Of a stretch of 64,000 bases of DNA, positions 22,767 through 34,536 are shown one piece after another. The translations under genes were made by a program, and so were the position numbers. The stretch spans positions 310,001 to 374,000 of the forward strand of contig RCSZ01000002.1 of NCBI GenBank assembly GCA_014898425.1. The letters run 5' to 3'. This stretch comes from Botryotinia globosa (Eukaryota; Ascomycota; Leotiomycetes; Helotiales; Sclerotiniaceae). The notes under the pieces were generated by a model. The model ran no database searches. It worked only from the letters and a program-made list of their open reading frames with translations, and was not told the origin of the DNA. Position 1 is the first letter of the stretch. Each line of letters starts with the position of its first letter.

Positions 22767-24010
22767 ATGAGATCAATGGTAATAGTTGGTGTATTTTTGA
22801 GTCTTGTCCTTGTTTATGGGTAAGTTCCAAGCTTCCTTGCTATTCAGTTTTCAAGCAGTATCAATGAAATTCTTGATTTACATCTGACCCTGTCTTTCAG
22901 ATTCGCATATCGTTTGAACCATGACGAAATCCAACCAAAACTTAAACCCCTCGACGCCGGGCCTATTACAATTGTTCAAACAGAAACGATAGAACATACG
23001 GTGACACATACCAGTACATCAATTTCTATTTCCACAAAAACCGAATACGCTTCACCAACCTCTACTCTCGATCCCACAAAACTAGCATTTATGGTGGAGA
23101 CTCGCCCACTACCACATCTACCTCTTCAGCTCACACATATGACAAGCGTCATTCCGCAAGAGTGGACCTTCAAATTTATGGGTAGCAACGCTTCCATCAA
23201 TTATCTACTTGGTTTCCACCACTTGCGAAATCTAGTAGCCTCGAATAAACTCACATTCGTTCCTCTCCCGTCCCACTGGGATGTGTCGAGTCGTGAATCC
23301 ATATCGCAGATGTTCACTGACCCCGAACTTTATAAATCCCTCTCTCCAGCCGAACACCTTCTAGTATTCCAACCAGACTCTATATTTTGCACCAAAGCAC
23401 CCACTACTCTGAACGATTTCATCAAATACGATTATATAGGAGCGCCATGGTCGTCATACTCTACCCATGGTGGCAACGGTGGTCTTTCTCTCCGTCGCGT
23501 ATCATCTATATTGCGATTATTAGAAACAGAAAGACGCAAGCCCGGAGATGGAGCACTTGAAGATCTATGGCTGAGTACCGGACTGAACAAGCTGGAAGGA
23601 AGCAAAATGGCAAACGCAGCAGTGAGCAAGACGTTTAGTGTGGAAAGTGTTTGGGATGAAGCGCCACTGGGTTATCATATCGGATGGTTGGGGGTACACC
23701 ATGAACAGGTTAGTCATCTCATCATTTCTTTTCTCGATTCTCATCCCGCTGGCAAATGTGTCTTATTTCCTCTGTATCAATTTCACGGTAAAGCACGCAC
23801 GTGTACTACTCGTTGTATCATTTCCTTTCCTGTCTGTCCACTTGCTTTCATTCCCAAAACCCCAAACAGCCGAGGAAACTAACACCAATGCCCAATCCAC
23901 AGATCTGGGATAAGCCTGAATACGTCTCCCATATAATGAACTACTGTCCCGAAGTGAAAATCATCTTGGGTATGAAACTAGATAATGACAAGCCTCAAGG
24001 CGTTTCCTAA
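22767..24010 (+). CDS. DUF5672-family protein, probable type II membrane glycosyltransferase-like
   Basis: Three exons were reconstructed: 22767-22819, 22902-23708 (with base 22901 completing a split codon) and 23903-24010. The introns are 22820-22900 (GTAAGT/CAG) and 23709-23902 (GTTAGT/CAG). The product is 322 residues. It opens with a hydrophobic segment (MRSMVIVGVFLSLVLVYG) that could be a signal anchor, then a Thr/Ser-rich stem. The conserved body includes FQPDSIFC (about 162-169), YIGAPW and GGNGGLSLRR (about 191-200), typical of the fungal DUF5672 family, which has a glycosyltransferase-like pattern. The third exon supplies the conserved tail (IWDKPEYVSHIMNYCPEV). The enzymatic activity is unknown. 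It converges with the next gene, tails 152 bp apart. Confidence 0.8.
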
Positions 24011-24162
24011 TCTTGCACTTTTCTCTTCTCATCTATCTATCTTCATGCTGTCGTGTATTTTGTATGATTAATTTTATCCACCTATCTCTGAAACCCTGTA
24101 CGATTCAAATAGCAAAATAGGAATCAGCGAAAAAAAAAAATTCAAGCACCCAGACCTAAATC

Positions 24163-26466
24163 TTAAGTTCCACGTCTCTTCGAAATGCCTTGTTCATTCC
24201 CATTTCCACCACTGATATGCTGTGACTGATGATGCGAATGACTCGCATGCTGACTTGGCTGCGCAAGCCCGATATTATTATTATTCAACCGATTCGGCAC
24301 CGCCCCTTGCACATTCTGCGCTTGTATCGCATGACCAGGTTGCGGGAGATTGAGATAGCCTGTTGCATTTGCATTTGCGTTCGCGTTTGCGTTTGCGTTT
24401 GCGCATTGATTTCCACCTCCCCCGCGACCACTTCCGCATCCTGCATTCGCGGCTACTAAGGCGCCTCCGGTTCGAGTTAATTGAGCTTGTGCTTGAGCTT
24501 GACCCTGACTTTGAGCCTGAGCCAACAAATTTCCCACCCCCGACCCACCATGCAGCGCCCCCACACAGAGATATTCCAAAAGCACTTCTCTCTTCTCCAT
24601 CTTTTGTTCTTCGTGAACGGACTCGCAGATTCTGCAATCGCAAGGGAGATTTCTGGTTCCATGGTTTGAAGTGCCTTGGAGATGAGCCACGAAAGTGGCG
24701 AGGGTTCCGGTACCGGTAGAGCTGTGACGCGTTCTTACCGGGAGATCGTAGGTGATGAGGAGGGCATCTAGGGTTTTTACTAGGGGAGAAAGGGGTGTTA
24801 GTTTGTTTCTTGAGGTGTGGGAATGGATTCGTGCTGATGGGGGTTGGTGTATGTATGTGAAATGGGATAAAAGAGGTTCAGATATTGTGAGGGATAGTGA
24901 GGTATCATGGATAAGGAATAAGGGAACAAACTATCCATAGACAAAAAATCTTTAACTTTTAATGGGCGTTGGAAGTTTTTCGGAAATCTTCCTTTAGCGT
25001 CTAGCTTAGGATGAACCTCAGCGTTGAGCATTGATGATCTGATGATACCGTTCGCAACCTGGGCGCACATGTTTACTCTGAGAATAATAAATTAGTTTCT
25101 CAAGGACTCAAAGTAAGACAAGAAGAAGAAGAAGAAAAGAAGAAAACCAAAGCAGGGAGACTAACCGTCTGATCTCTTCAAACAAGGCAGTTTTGCCTTT
25201 CTGTGTTGGAGCATCACTCGAATCCGAACTTGAGTCCGAACTCAATATTGCTTGTCTAGTTCCTCCATTTCCCTTTCTGCCACCGTCAATTGCATTCCCA
25301 TTGGCTGCTCCAGTCCCGTTGTTATTGCTTCCACCTCTTCTTCCTCTCCCTTGACCTCTACTTTGTGACCGACTCCGCGAGCGATTTCTACTGGTTCCAG
25401 CATTCGCTTGAATGCTCAAATTGGGATTAGGGTTTCGACTGTTAGACATCAATCTCGCTATACTAATCGCTGTTCCAGGCGGCAAATTTATTTGTAGATA
25501 GCGATGTAAAACATCACGGATGAGATCCGCAAGAGGGATGTTATTCAAATTATTTGGGTTGTGTTGATTATTGGCGTGATTATGAGGGGGTGGGTGTGCA
25601 TTAGAGAGCGGAGAAGACGAACGAGAAGGGGAGGAAGAAGGAGAGCGGTGTCGATAGTTGCGATTGTGATTGTGATTGTGTTGATGGTAGGGATAGGGAT
25701 GTTGATGAGGATGATTGGGAAAATTCATTTTCCTTTTGACTTTTGGGAGCGGAACCAAAGCAAGTGTTTGAGCCGGTGGCGTGTTAATTCGGGGAGGAGG
25801 AGCAGGACCAAGAAGGTGAATATGGGTATTTGGTAGAGAGGGTCTCCTCGGTGGACGAATAATGGCAGGAGGAGGTAATACGTGAATATGGTGAGTCGCA
25901 GGAGAAGGTGGAGGTGAAGGGATGTATGGTGGTGGTAGCTGTTGAACAAAATGTATGTGTTGTCTGGGCGGTGATCTGGGACGAGGAAGAGGGAAATACA
26001 CTTCCGGCTCTGGCTCCACAAAATGAATTCGTTGAGCTGCGGGCTCTAATCTACGTCCCAAGTCCGGGTCAAAAGAAACTCGTTGAAATATCTGAGGGTG
26101 AAAAAGCTCAGGCTCGGGTTCAAATTCAAACACCGGTTCTGGATAGTATATGGGACTGATGGGACGAAGCTGCTCGTGGCTCTGTTCTGGAGGAGGAAGT
26201 ATAGGTGCAGGAAGAGGATAGACAGGTGTTGGAAGGGGATATCGACGACGAGGTCTTGATAAAGCAAGGGAAGCGGGGTTGATATATCTTTCCCTTTTTT
26301 GTCTTCTTCCGGGGCCCGGGCAAAAGAGACCAAGGCAGAAATCAAGCATATAGAAATATTCCGAGGTGGATTCTTGGGCGAAAAATGAAGATAAATGACT
26401 CTTATTTATAATCATTTTTTGCTCGTTATCGTAATACAGAAATATAAATGTAACAAATGTCGACAA
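24163..26466 (-). CDS. Low-complexity orphan protein, three-exon model
   Basis: My model joins 26466-25166, 25077-24932 and 24779-24163 in one frame. Intron 1 (25078-25165) has GTTAGT, a CTAAT branch and CAG. Intron 2 (24780-24931) has a weaker GTTTGT donor and a CTAG acceptor. The product has 687 residues from the first ATG, or 648 from the ATG at 26349, which I find more likely (MLDFCLGLFCPGPGRRQK). The first exon is rich in Pro, His, Asn and Arg/Ser. The middle (VANGIIRSSMLNAEVHPKLD, around 440-460) is the most protein-like part. The last exon has a CDCRIC motif, Gln/Ala repeats and an (Asn-Ala)n tract encoded by a GCATTT/GCGTTT microsatellite near 24366-24405. No family is recognised. Two separate genes cannot be excluded. 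Confidence 0.45.
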
Positions 26467-27297
26467 GACTAGTGTTTACTAGTCACTTCTGCTGTTTTGG
26501 GGTAAATATAATTATCCATGTGTATATTGGCGGATAAATTATATTGGTCTATGGAACTGAAGATCTGGCAAATAAGTTAGAAGTTGTTTGTGTAGGACAA
26601 AAACACCTGGACATCGAGGCTGACAGACGAAAAGCCTAGCGACGCTGCATAAGTTTGCTTACTCGTATTGTTTCACGATACTAAAAGATGGCCATAGGAG
26701 ATCATGAGATGGCTTTCTGAATAGAATGACCTAGTAGACCGGGTATATACGAATCTATTCAAATGACTTACTGCTGTGATGCTAGCTGGCTCAAGTACCG
26801 TCCTCGGCAAACTATGGTATTTGTGGAGATTTCGACCACGCCTCATTCTAATCTCCAACATCGCCACTTCACGGAACTTCCGTTGATGCCTCACGTCAAG
26901 ACTTCACAATTGTAATGTGTTCAACATGTACCTAAGTACATATGCCCTTTCTCCATGTAGCAACCGTAATGACTAATCAGAACTGTACAGAAAAGGTCCT
27001 TTTCGTCCTATACGTGAAACGGTTGTAGAAAATGTGATCGTTCGGAGTAAAGAGGAACTTTCCGCCTTGTCAAATGTCGGGTAATACAGATCAAAGACGT
27101 CGGACCGCAGAATATGGACAATGATCATTGATCTCATGCTTCACGCGAGATATATGTACTAAAAAATCTCCTGAGGGATGGGAGGACGGTGAAGAATCTT
27201 GGTCGATTACCTATATTATTATACCACTATGTTGTAGAAAAGATGCTATTTAGACAGACTCTTATCCGGACATGAAACTCCGCGAGACGTGGATAGC
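26467..27297. other. Intergenic region
   Basis: It lies between the starts of the orphan gene and the end of the Apn1 gene, both on the minus strand. The only open frame of note (26673-26894, minus) has no recognisable features. A small ACTAGT inverted repeat sits at about 26468-26483. Confidence 0.45.
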
Positions 27298-28893
27298 TCA
27301 ATGTGAACAACCGCCATCTTCAGATTCCTCGCCATCACTCTCCTTTCTGCCTTTCTTGCCCTTTTTTGCTGATCCCTTCTTGAACATTGAATCAAGAGTC
27401 TTTTGTCCCTTTTTGAGAACTTCTTGCTTCTTCTTATCGGCTTGACCCTGAAACTTCTGTCGTTCATCTGCTCCGAAGTCCTGTAAACGCTGCTCTTCTT
27501 CCTTGAACTCCTTGCTTTCAGGATCTCTTTCGAGTAGTCCCTCGAGTAACTTAATCTCCTTAGCCCACGTAGATGGATCCTCGACCGTCTTTCCCTTTGC
27601 ATCCTTCTTCTCAGTTGGTGTTTCGAGAACCATAGGCATATTTTGAAAGGGTTCAAAGTTTACGACATTGTGGAATGCTCGAAGGCCAAGAAACCCAGTA
27701 CCGATGTTGGCGTGCAAATCCCGGTTTGATGCTAACGGTGACTTGCTGTCATTGAGATGCAAAGCTTTTAGATATGGTAATCCAACAATCTTGTCGAACC
27801 CATCCATAGTTTTCTTGAAAGCTTCGGGTGATCTCAGATCATATCCTGCAGCAAATGTATGACATGTATCTAGACAAACACCAACTCGGGATTTGTCATC
27901 AATAAGAGCAATAATGTCCCGAAGGTCTTCCCATGTAGAACCAATCACATTGCCAGCTCCTGCCATATTCTCTAACAGTGTGATTACCGTCTTCGTTGCT
28001 TTGTGAGCTTTATTTAATTGAGCTGCGATACGCCCGATTGCTTCCGGTCTGGGGTTGCCACCTGTACTTCCCGGATGAAAGTTGTAAAGTTTGATATCTA
28101 ACTCTTCACACCTTTTCAGATCGTCCAGAAAACAATCGTATGCTTGCTTGGCTTTCTCTTCATCTGGTTGCGCTAAATTGACTAGATATGAACAATGTGG
28201 GAGAACGAATTTCGAGGCATCGTATTTTTGTTCTTTGCATAAAGCCTTGAATTGATCGCGAGCATCAGAAGCTAAAGGAGGATTGACCCATTTGCGTTGA
28301 GATTTGAGAAATAAAGCGAATGCATTGCCACCGATTCGTGAAGAGTTATTGACTGAATTTTGGACGCCTGCGATGCATATGTTAGAAAAGATGTTTGCGC
28401 CATGAACAGAGATACACTTACCTCCTGCACCACTAACATGAGCGCCGATATGTACTGCCTTTTTTAAAGTCGAAACCAATGTACGTTCTACCAATGGCAT
28501 AGTCTCTGCTTTTTTTTCTTCTTTTGTTTTTCTCTTCTTCGTAACCTTCTCTTCCTTGTCCTCTTCGTCTTCGTCCTCCTCTTTCTTAAGTTTGCGTTTC
28601 ACGGGAGCTTTGTTTTTTGTGATCACTACAGCCTCCTTCTTTATACTAACAGTCTTAGCTGTTTTCGGGAGATCGACAGCTTTTTTTTCGTCTTCGTTTT
28701 CGTCTGCGTCTTCTAAACTGCCACTCTCTTCTTTCGCGTTGCTTCGGATACTATTCGCAGCTAACTTTGGAACCTCGGTATTCTCAGTTTTTATATCTTT
28801 TCCACCCTTCTTCGTTGCAGCGGATAAGGCTTCAGCTCCTGGAACATCTGCAACTGTAGCAATAGCATTTCGACCAGATCTTCGAGGAGGCAT
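27298..28893 (-). CDS. APN1: AP endonuclease Apn1 (endonuclease IV family)
   Basis: The enzyme cleaves DNA 5' to abasic sites in base excision repair and uses a metal cluster of the endonuclease IV fold. The start MPPRRSGR opens a ~145-residue charged, Lys/Glu-rich extension with likely nuclear signals (KKRKTKEEKK). The barrel begins at VHIGAHVSGAGG. Expected metal-ligand motifs follow in order: YNFHPGS (about 248), LLENMAG (about 288), CLDTCHTF (about 320), LHLNDSK (about 362), DLHANIGTG (about 375) and VLETP (about 405). A 54-bp intron at 28368-28421 (GTAAGT, CTAAC branch, CAG) splits the first strand-loop region. It contains no stop and is a multiple of three, so the unspliced frame has 531 codons and the spliced product 513. 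The C-terminus is Lys-rich. Confidence 0.93.
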   Translation of the reverse strand: MPPRRSGRNAIATVADVPGAEALSAATKKGGKDIKTENTEVPKLAANSIRSNAKEESGSLEDADENEDEKKAVDLPKTAKTVSIKKEAVVITKNKAPVKRKLKKEEDEDEEDKEEKVTKKRKTKEEKKAETMPLVERTLVSTLKKAVHIGAHVSGAGGKCISVHGANIFSNICIAGVQNSVNNSSRIGGNAFALFLKSQRKWVNPPLASDARDQFKALCKEQKYDASKFVLPHCSYLVNLAQPDEEKAKQAYDCFLDDLKRCEELDIKLYNFHPGSTGGNPRPEAIGRIAAQLNKAHKATKTVITLLENMAGAGNVIGSTWEDLRDIIALIDDKSRVGVCLDTCHTFAAGYDLRSPEAFKKTMDGFDKIVGLPYLKALHLNDSKSPLASNRDLHANIGTGFLGLRAFHNVVNFEPFQNMPMVLETPTEKKDAKGKTVEDPSTWAKEIKLLEGLLERDPESKEFKEEEQRLQDFGADERQKFQGQADKKKQEVLKKGQKTLDSMFKKGSAKKGKKGRKESDGEESEDGGCSH

Positions 28894-29155
28894 TGTGGCT
28901 TGCGAGTGACGTGGTTATTTTGGGTTCTCAAAGCTCGTGGCTCAAGATCTCCAAGCGCGTTCAGGACATATAGATAAGCACAGCGCGTCTCGCGAAGGCA
29001 CGTGATAAGACATTGTCTCAATTTATTTGTATGTTGCCGACGTAGGCCTCCCATGAACAGCCTGGTGGGATTTAACGGCGTATTATAGGTCTTAAAAATA
29101 CATATTGTGGCTAAGTGTAAGAAATGAGGGTATCTATCTGCTTTATGTGTCATGA

Positions 29156-30808
29156 CTATGGTCCAGCCTTCCTACTCTCGACGATCTTCATGACGTCCGC
29201 AGCACTATTTGCATCCCCCTTCCTCTTCTTCGATCCTCTTTTCCTCTTACTTTTACCTTCCCCTTTCTCATCCCCATCATCTTCCTCTTGACCCCACGCT
29301 GATAGCTTGACTTTCGTCTCGTCAAAATCAGCTTCGTCCTCAAATCGACTACTTCCGAATCCCATATCCATGTCCTCCATATCACGATCATCCTGTTGGA
29401 GCATCTTTTTCCGCCGCGCTTCCTTTGCTGCCTCTTCTGAAGTTTCTGGAACATTGGATATATGATTAAGAGTTGAGGCTTTCTTGAGGGCGGCGAGAAT
29501 AGTCGGATCACTGAAAGCTTTTGGCTTGGTCTCATTGTCTGTTGTTTCAGGTTCTGATTCGCCAAAATAGTTTCTAGGTTTGTTAGGTCGTGGAGGTGGT
29601 GCCATACTTCCAGATACAGCTGGCTCTTGCGGCGAGTCTTGAGTCTTGGGCTTCTTTCGTTGACTATCTTCCGTAACTTCTCCGTCTTCAGCTTCTGCAT
29701 CTGATTCCGAATCCTCGTCTTCAAGCCCAGCTAATGGATCATAATCATCTCCTGCATCGTCGAATATATCGATATCTTCTTCCTCTGGTTCTGGTTCTTT
29801 TGGTATTTCTGGAACTTCCATGCCTAATGGTATTGCATCCTTATCAGGCATTAGTAGACCATGCCCTTTCTCCACTTCCGGTTCCACCCGCAGTTTCCTG
29901 ACTTTTCTCTTCTCGTTTCCATTCTCATCAACAATAATGAGAACCTCCCGCCCTTTTCCGTCCATTTCTATCCTGCTCGTAGATTTTGGGGCTCCGACTT
30001 TCTTGAATCTTGCTCCTAAAGACGGCTGAGCTGCCTCCTTTGCCGCTTGCCTGGCCGCTTTCATCTCTGCCAGGATCTGATCCCTAGTCCTTTTCTTCCC
30101 TGGAATCAAACTTGGTGGTGCCATTTCTCCCTTCTTTTTACTCTTCTCCTTCTCAACAGCAACCACGTCTTTTTCCTCCAACCTCTCAAACTCGTCGTCC
30201 AAATTATCTGGCTCTTCAGCATCATCTTCGTCTTCATTGTTTCCGCTCAAAACATCTTCACCCCTCCTAACCCGCTCCAACAACTTGTAATCCAACCCTT
30301 TTACTAAATGCGTGCTTTGAACATCACCGCCTAAAATCTCGTCCCTCAATTTGAAAAATGTAGACTCGTCAATCTGTTGTAACTTCATCATCTCTTCCAG
30401 CGCCTTGACTCTGGACGCTTTATCATCTTCATCCTCATCAATGCGGTGTTTTGTGCGATCGGTATAGCCGGCTGCGAGTTTCGAACCTTTAGGTGCGGCG
30501 ATTGAGCGAAATTTCTTTGGTTGCGAAGGATTATTTAGAGCTCGTTGTTCAGCGACTTGACGTGCGAAATCGACACCGCCTACTGAGCGACTAGCATATT
30601 TGTTAGTACTCACTGTATAGCTTCTTGCAAATGGAGTGTTCGCGCCTTACGGTGTCATGGGTATTGAACTTCGCATCCGAGAACCAAGGGCAGACGGTGT
30701 TGCGCCATCTCGTCTGGGAGTTGCGCCAATGCTTGAACTTTTGTCTCCTGCTCCAGCTTGTCTTGCAGGCGTATCCAGCACAAGTTTGCGGAACTGTTGA
30801 TTATTCAT
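29156..30808 (-). CDS. RED/IK-like spliceosomal protein
   Basis: Two exons were reconstructed: 30808-30651 (ATG at 30808, MNNQQFRKLVLDTP) and 30590-29156. The intron is 30591-30650 (GTAAGG donor, TACTAAC branch, TAG). The product is about 530 residues. The N-terminal FRKLVLDTP block and the LGGDVQSTHLVKGLDYKLLERVR block (around 147-170) match the RED N-terminal domain of the IK/RED/SMU2 splicing factors, which join the activated spliceosome with SMU1. The rest is acidic and Lys-rich with a basic C-terminal cluster (KRKRGSKKRKG), consistent with a nuclear protein. The in-frame ATG at 30613 lies in the intron and is not the start. It lies head-to-tail with Apn1, 262 bp apart. Confidence 0.85.
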
Positions 30809-31149
30809 AATGATTGTGCTTTGGATTCTCGAATTTAAAAAAAGTGCCCAAGTCGTGAAGCTGTCACTGCGTAGGTATCTTTGGCATGCGGCAATATTTA
30901 CAGCCGATCTCACCGCCTCAAATGTATTAGCTAACGCGCCTGCATCTCTACTCCGAACAAAATTACAATCAGGTGCACACAACTCATCTCAACTACTTCA
31001 AACATGTGTATGATTCTTGATTTATATTCATCATTCTATGATGAATTTCGATTCTGCTATCTGGAGTATGAAATATGAGTTCAAGAATCCCATAAACACC
31101 ATCAATTCGTGCCCTGTCCCACGTCCTCCCTTTCAAGAGATGAAAGTAA
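30809..31149. other. Short intergenic region between RED-like gene and P450
   Basis: It contains the RED-like promoter and the P450 3' region. I see no further feature. Confidence 0.5.
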
Positions 31150-32810
31150 CTACATTTCGAAGCTCCATACTACATCCTTCGCACTCTCCCTGGGTACTAT
31201 ATTTACCATAAACTCCTTCTTGGGCGGACCTGACTGAGTTGACATGTTTTCGAGATCTTGACCCGGATCAGTCCAATCATTTCCATCCGGAATAATATCA
31301 AATCTCATCGCAAACATTCCTGCGAAAGCGGCAATGATATTTGTCACAATGCCCTGACCTGGACACCTATTGGCTCCTCCTCCAAAAACACGGAATGCGT
31401 TTGCAGGAGTTTTACCGTAGAATCGATCGAAGCGAAAGGAATCTGCTGTCTCTCCCCATGCACGCTTGTCAAAGTGTAGTCTCTTGTTTGCGATAATTAC
31501 CAGGGAATCTTTCTTGAGTAGGTATTGTTGATCTTTACCGACAAAGGTGTCTTCCATAACAAGGCGAGGTCCAGTACCAGTTGATCGGAACCTCAGAACT
31601 TCTAAGATCAACGAGGAGAGGATTGGTAGTTGAATCAGCTTCTGTAGGTTGATCTTACGGATTGTCTCTCCTTCAGCCGAAACTTCTGATGTTGTCAATT
31701 CTCCTACTTGGATCCGGACCTGCTCGAGAACATTGGCATCAGAAAACAAATGATAAATAACCCAAAACGCTGAAGGAACTGTGTTGGATAAGGCCGCAAT
31801 ATTGATCAGGTTTTCGTTTTTCGCCAGGTCGGTGTGACGACTATCCGTATGATCGACTAACAATTCATATCTATTCTTCATGAGATCTGAGCCTCCATTT
31901 TGTCCGCCGCTCGAGAAGTATCCTTGAAATCCCTTTACGACTGCAGCTCGACCGCGTACAGCCTCAGTAGCGATGATGTTCGATAGGAAATTTGGTAATA
32001 GAAGTCTCAATGAACCGTCAGAGAAAGCCCTACTTCTGTCAGTACTCGTTTTATGCGGAGGATGCTGCGTGATGTTGACTTACCAAAATCCTGCTTCGAC
32101 CTCTGGATCCCGGTAAGGATTTTGGTCTCCATACAAACTGTCTGTAATAACAATGGTCAATTCGTGTTGCAACCATTCTAATAAGTTGACCTTCTTGTCT
32201 TGGTTGTTTCCAGCTGGGTTTGCCCAATCATCTAGTTGATCCTTCGTAACTAGTGTTCCGATACGAAGCATTTTTTTTATGGACTCCGTGGATGCAAGTG
32301 TACCCTGGATCACCTTGATTCCTTGAAGCATTAGACTTGGATTCTCTTCCGAGGACATATTAGTATGCATCCTGTCTGCTGCAGCTTTAGTCAGGCCACC
32401 CAGTTTCACTGTGAATTGTGCCTCCAACTCCCATAGCGAAACTGCCTTATATTGACGATGAAGAGATGGAATAAAGTCCGCTGAAGTAACGATATGAATG
32501 TCTTTATGGAGCATGCCGATAGTGAAGATTGGAAAATCCCATTTTTGACTGTTGAATTCAAGGAAAAGAACTTGTTAGTACTTGAAATCGATCTAAAGAC
32601 AAAATCGGGGAGTATGGTTTACCTCAAAGTATTGTAGTATTCATTTCTATGCAGGAAGAGTCCTATGAAATGACCAATGAATGGTATAGTTGAGGGAATT
32701 CGAACTGGCTCCATGGAGTTTTTCTCGGACTTGCTGGGTAAGAGTGCATTTACACAGATTATGATAATGCCCAGAGCAAGGGCATAATAGATATGAGTGT
32801 TCTCAATCAT
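31150..32810 (-). CDS. Cytochrome P450, CYP7/CYP8-like
   Basis: Three exons were reconstructed: 32810-32623, 32548-32084 and 32029-31150. The introns are 32549-32622 (TACTAAC branch, CAG) and 32030-32083 (GTAAGT...TAG). The product is about 510 residues, normal for the family. An N-terminal membrane anchor is at about 5-22 (YYALALGIIIICVNALL), followed by the proline-rich hinge. The ExxR pair is in the ILEVLRFRS segment. The haem-binding loop reads FGGGANRCPGQG near 440, with the thiolate Cys present. The I-helix reads AALSNTVPSAFW, without the usual acid-Thr pair but like the GNTxPAxFW of CYP7/CYP8 enzymes. The substrate is unknown; sterol or oxylipin chemistry would be inference from the I-helix. 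No biosynthetic neighbours are seen. Confidence 0.88.
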
Positions 32811-34536
32811 CTTTTCGAATTGAGTTCTGTCAGAATTGTGCTGAATGATGTCGCTGCTTGTTGATGCAGAGCTCGTATATGTGTGTGAGATTGTTGAATT
32901 GAATTCAGGAGGAAAGATATGTCTGTGAAGAGTTGTTTCTTTAAAGAATTGTTGGTCTTTTAAAGTAAAAACCCTGTCCAAACTAGTGAAGAGGAGGTAT
33001 GTACTAGAGAAGTGTTTGGCTTCTTTTGAAAGAATACCTAGATCCTTTTAAGTTGAAAGGGCTTTCCTATATGGAACGATGCATTCCAAGGTCACTCTAA
33101 TACTCCAGCTTCGATACTTATGGCCATTGAAATAGCACCCAGCGGTAGCTGTCTTTAACCGAGGCACCCACTCATTATACAGCTGCTAAAATCAAAATTA
33201 GTTGTATGTTTATGACCAATCTACTTTAGATTCACTTGATAGCAATATCAGCCAAGAGAATATTTGCAAATTTACCAGTCAGTTCAATTCTGCGAGCTTC
33301 TTTTTTATTCCTACTGTATTATTCATCAATTTTTGCATTACACTTTGCCCCTTCACCCGCTTATCGAATATCGTACTAGAATCTTAACACAGATGCTGTA
33401 TATAATACGGGAACTTCGATATCATTACACATAATATGTATTTAGAAAAAAGGCTTGATTATAAGTTAACAATGTACCAAATTATACCAATAACTTCTTC
33501 AACATATATTAAAAAAAACCATCTAGCGGAAAAGCGACTGCAAGTGTGCTAACAATCTCATCTACCACTTCAACATTCACCTTTTTTTTCTCTCGCTAAA
33601 TGAATTTTCGGAGATTGACAGTCTGATCGTTCTTCATTTTCTCGCATTCGCCAAATCGGGTGAACGATATCTGCCCTATGCGGTCTCGATTCACTTGTGG
33701 TGGCAGAAGGATTCATTATCATGACCTCGGGAGGTGCATAAGGTCAAGTAGTTGTAGCGGAGATACAGTAGCCAGTGTTGTAGATAATTTGTCTAGGTAT
33801 CTAATCTTATTACTTGCAGACTGCAATTTATGCTGTGATTACGATTCGCGAACCGAAGATATCTCGATATGTCGGCTCAGAAATTTAAACGCTTCCTATC
33901 ATTCCTGTGGCACTTTCATCACTTGACAAAAAGAGATCGTAAAATACAAGTTTCCTCGTAAGCTGTGTGAGTTCTGTATGTATTGGAGTGTACCTCCGAT
34001 TTTTACATTTTTTTTTTCTATGCGGGGGTGTGAATTCGTTTTGAAGCTCTTGCAAAAAGCTTCCTTTGTTGGTGTTAGTTCCGTGACACTATTCTCCAAC
34101 AAGTCTTCGATGCGTCACTTGCTCTGTTATGATCATATTTGAAGCATATCTATGGGTTCATTCCTTCTGTTGTTTGCTGTTTTCTGTGACTTCGTATTAC
34201 TAGTTTTGGTCAACGCAAAGTCCTGGGGGTGTATTAGTGTGGTAGTGCATATCAACTAGCTCAATAAAGCTATCGACGGTGTGACTGGGGTCAATTCTTT
34301 GAATAGTATTAATGCTCTAATTAAATATTCAGATATGACACGTCTAGAAACGCTCTTTTCGGTCTATAAATTTCCCAAGCTTGATAGCTCTTTCCATTTT
34401 ATGCAGTCCTCTCTCGCGCTTGCCTCAAAAATGTTGCTCTTCATGATAAAATTATCTTGTCATAGGCTCTTCCTGAATCTTCAATCTTCATGCATTACGC
34501 GTAATTATATGATAATAATTTATTCTCTTAACCAAT
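32811..34536. other. Intergenic region, divergent promoters
   Basis: The region separates the minus-strand P450 from a plus-strand orphan. Small open frames (for example 33660-33926, plus; 33899-34102, minus) lack recognisable features. Parts are AT-rich but show no transposon termini. Confidence 0.45.

Noticed and set aside
33660..33926. 88-codon plus-strand frame rich in Cys and Ser
   Set aside because: No signal peptide, no splice partners and no recognisable pattern.
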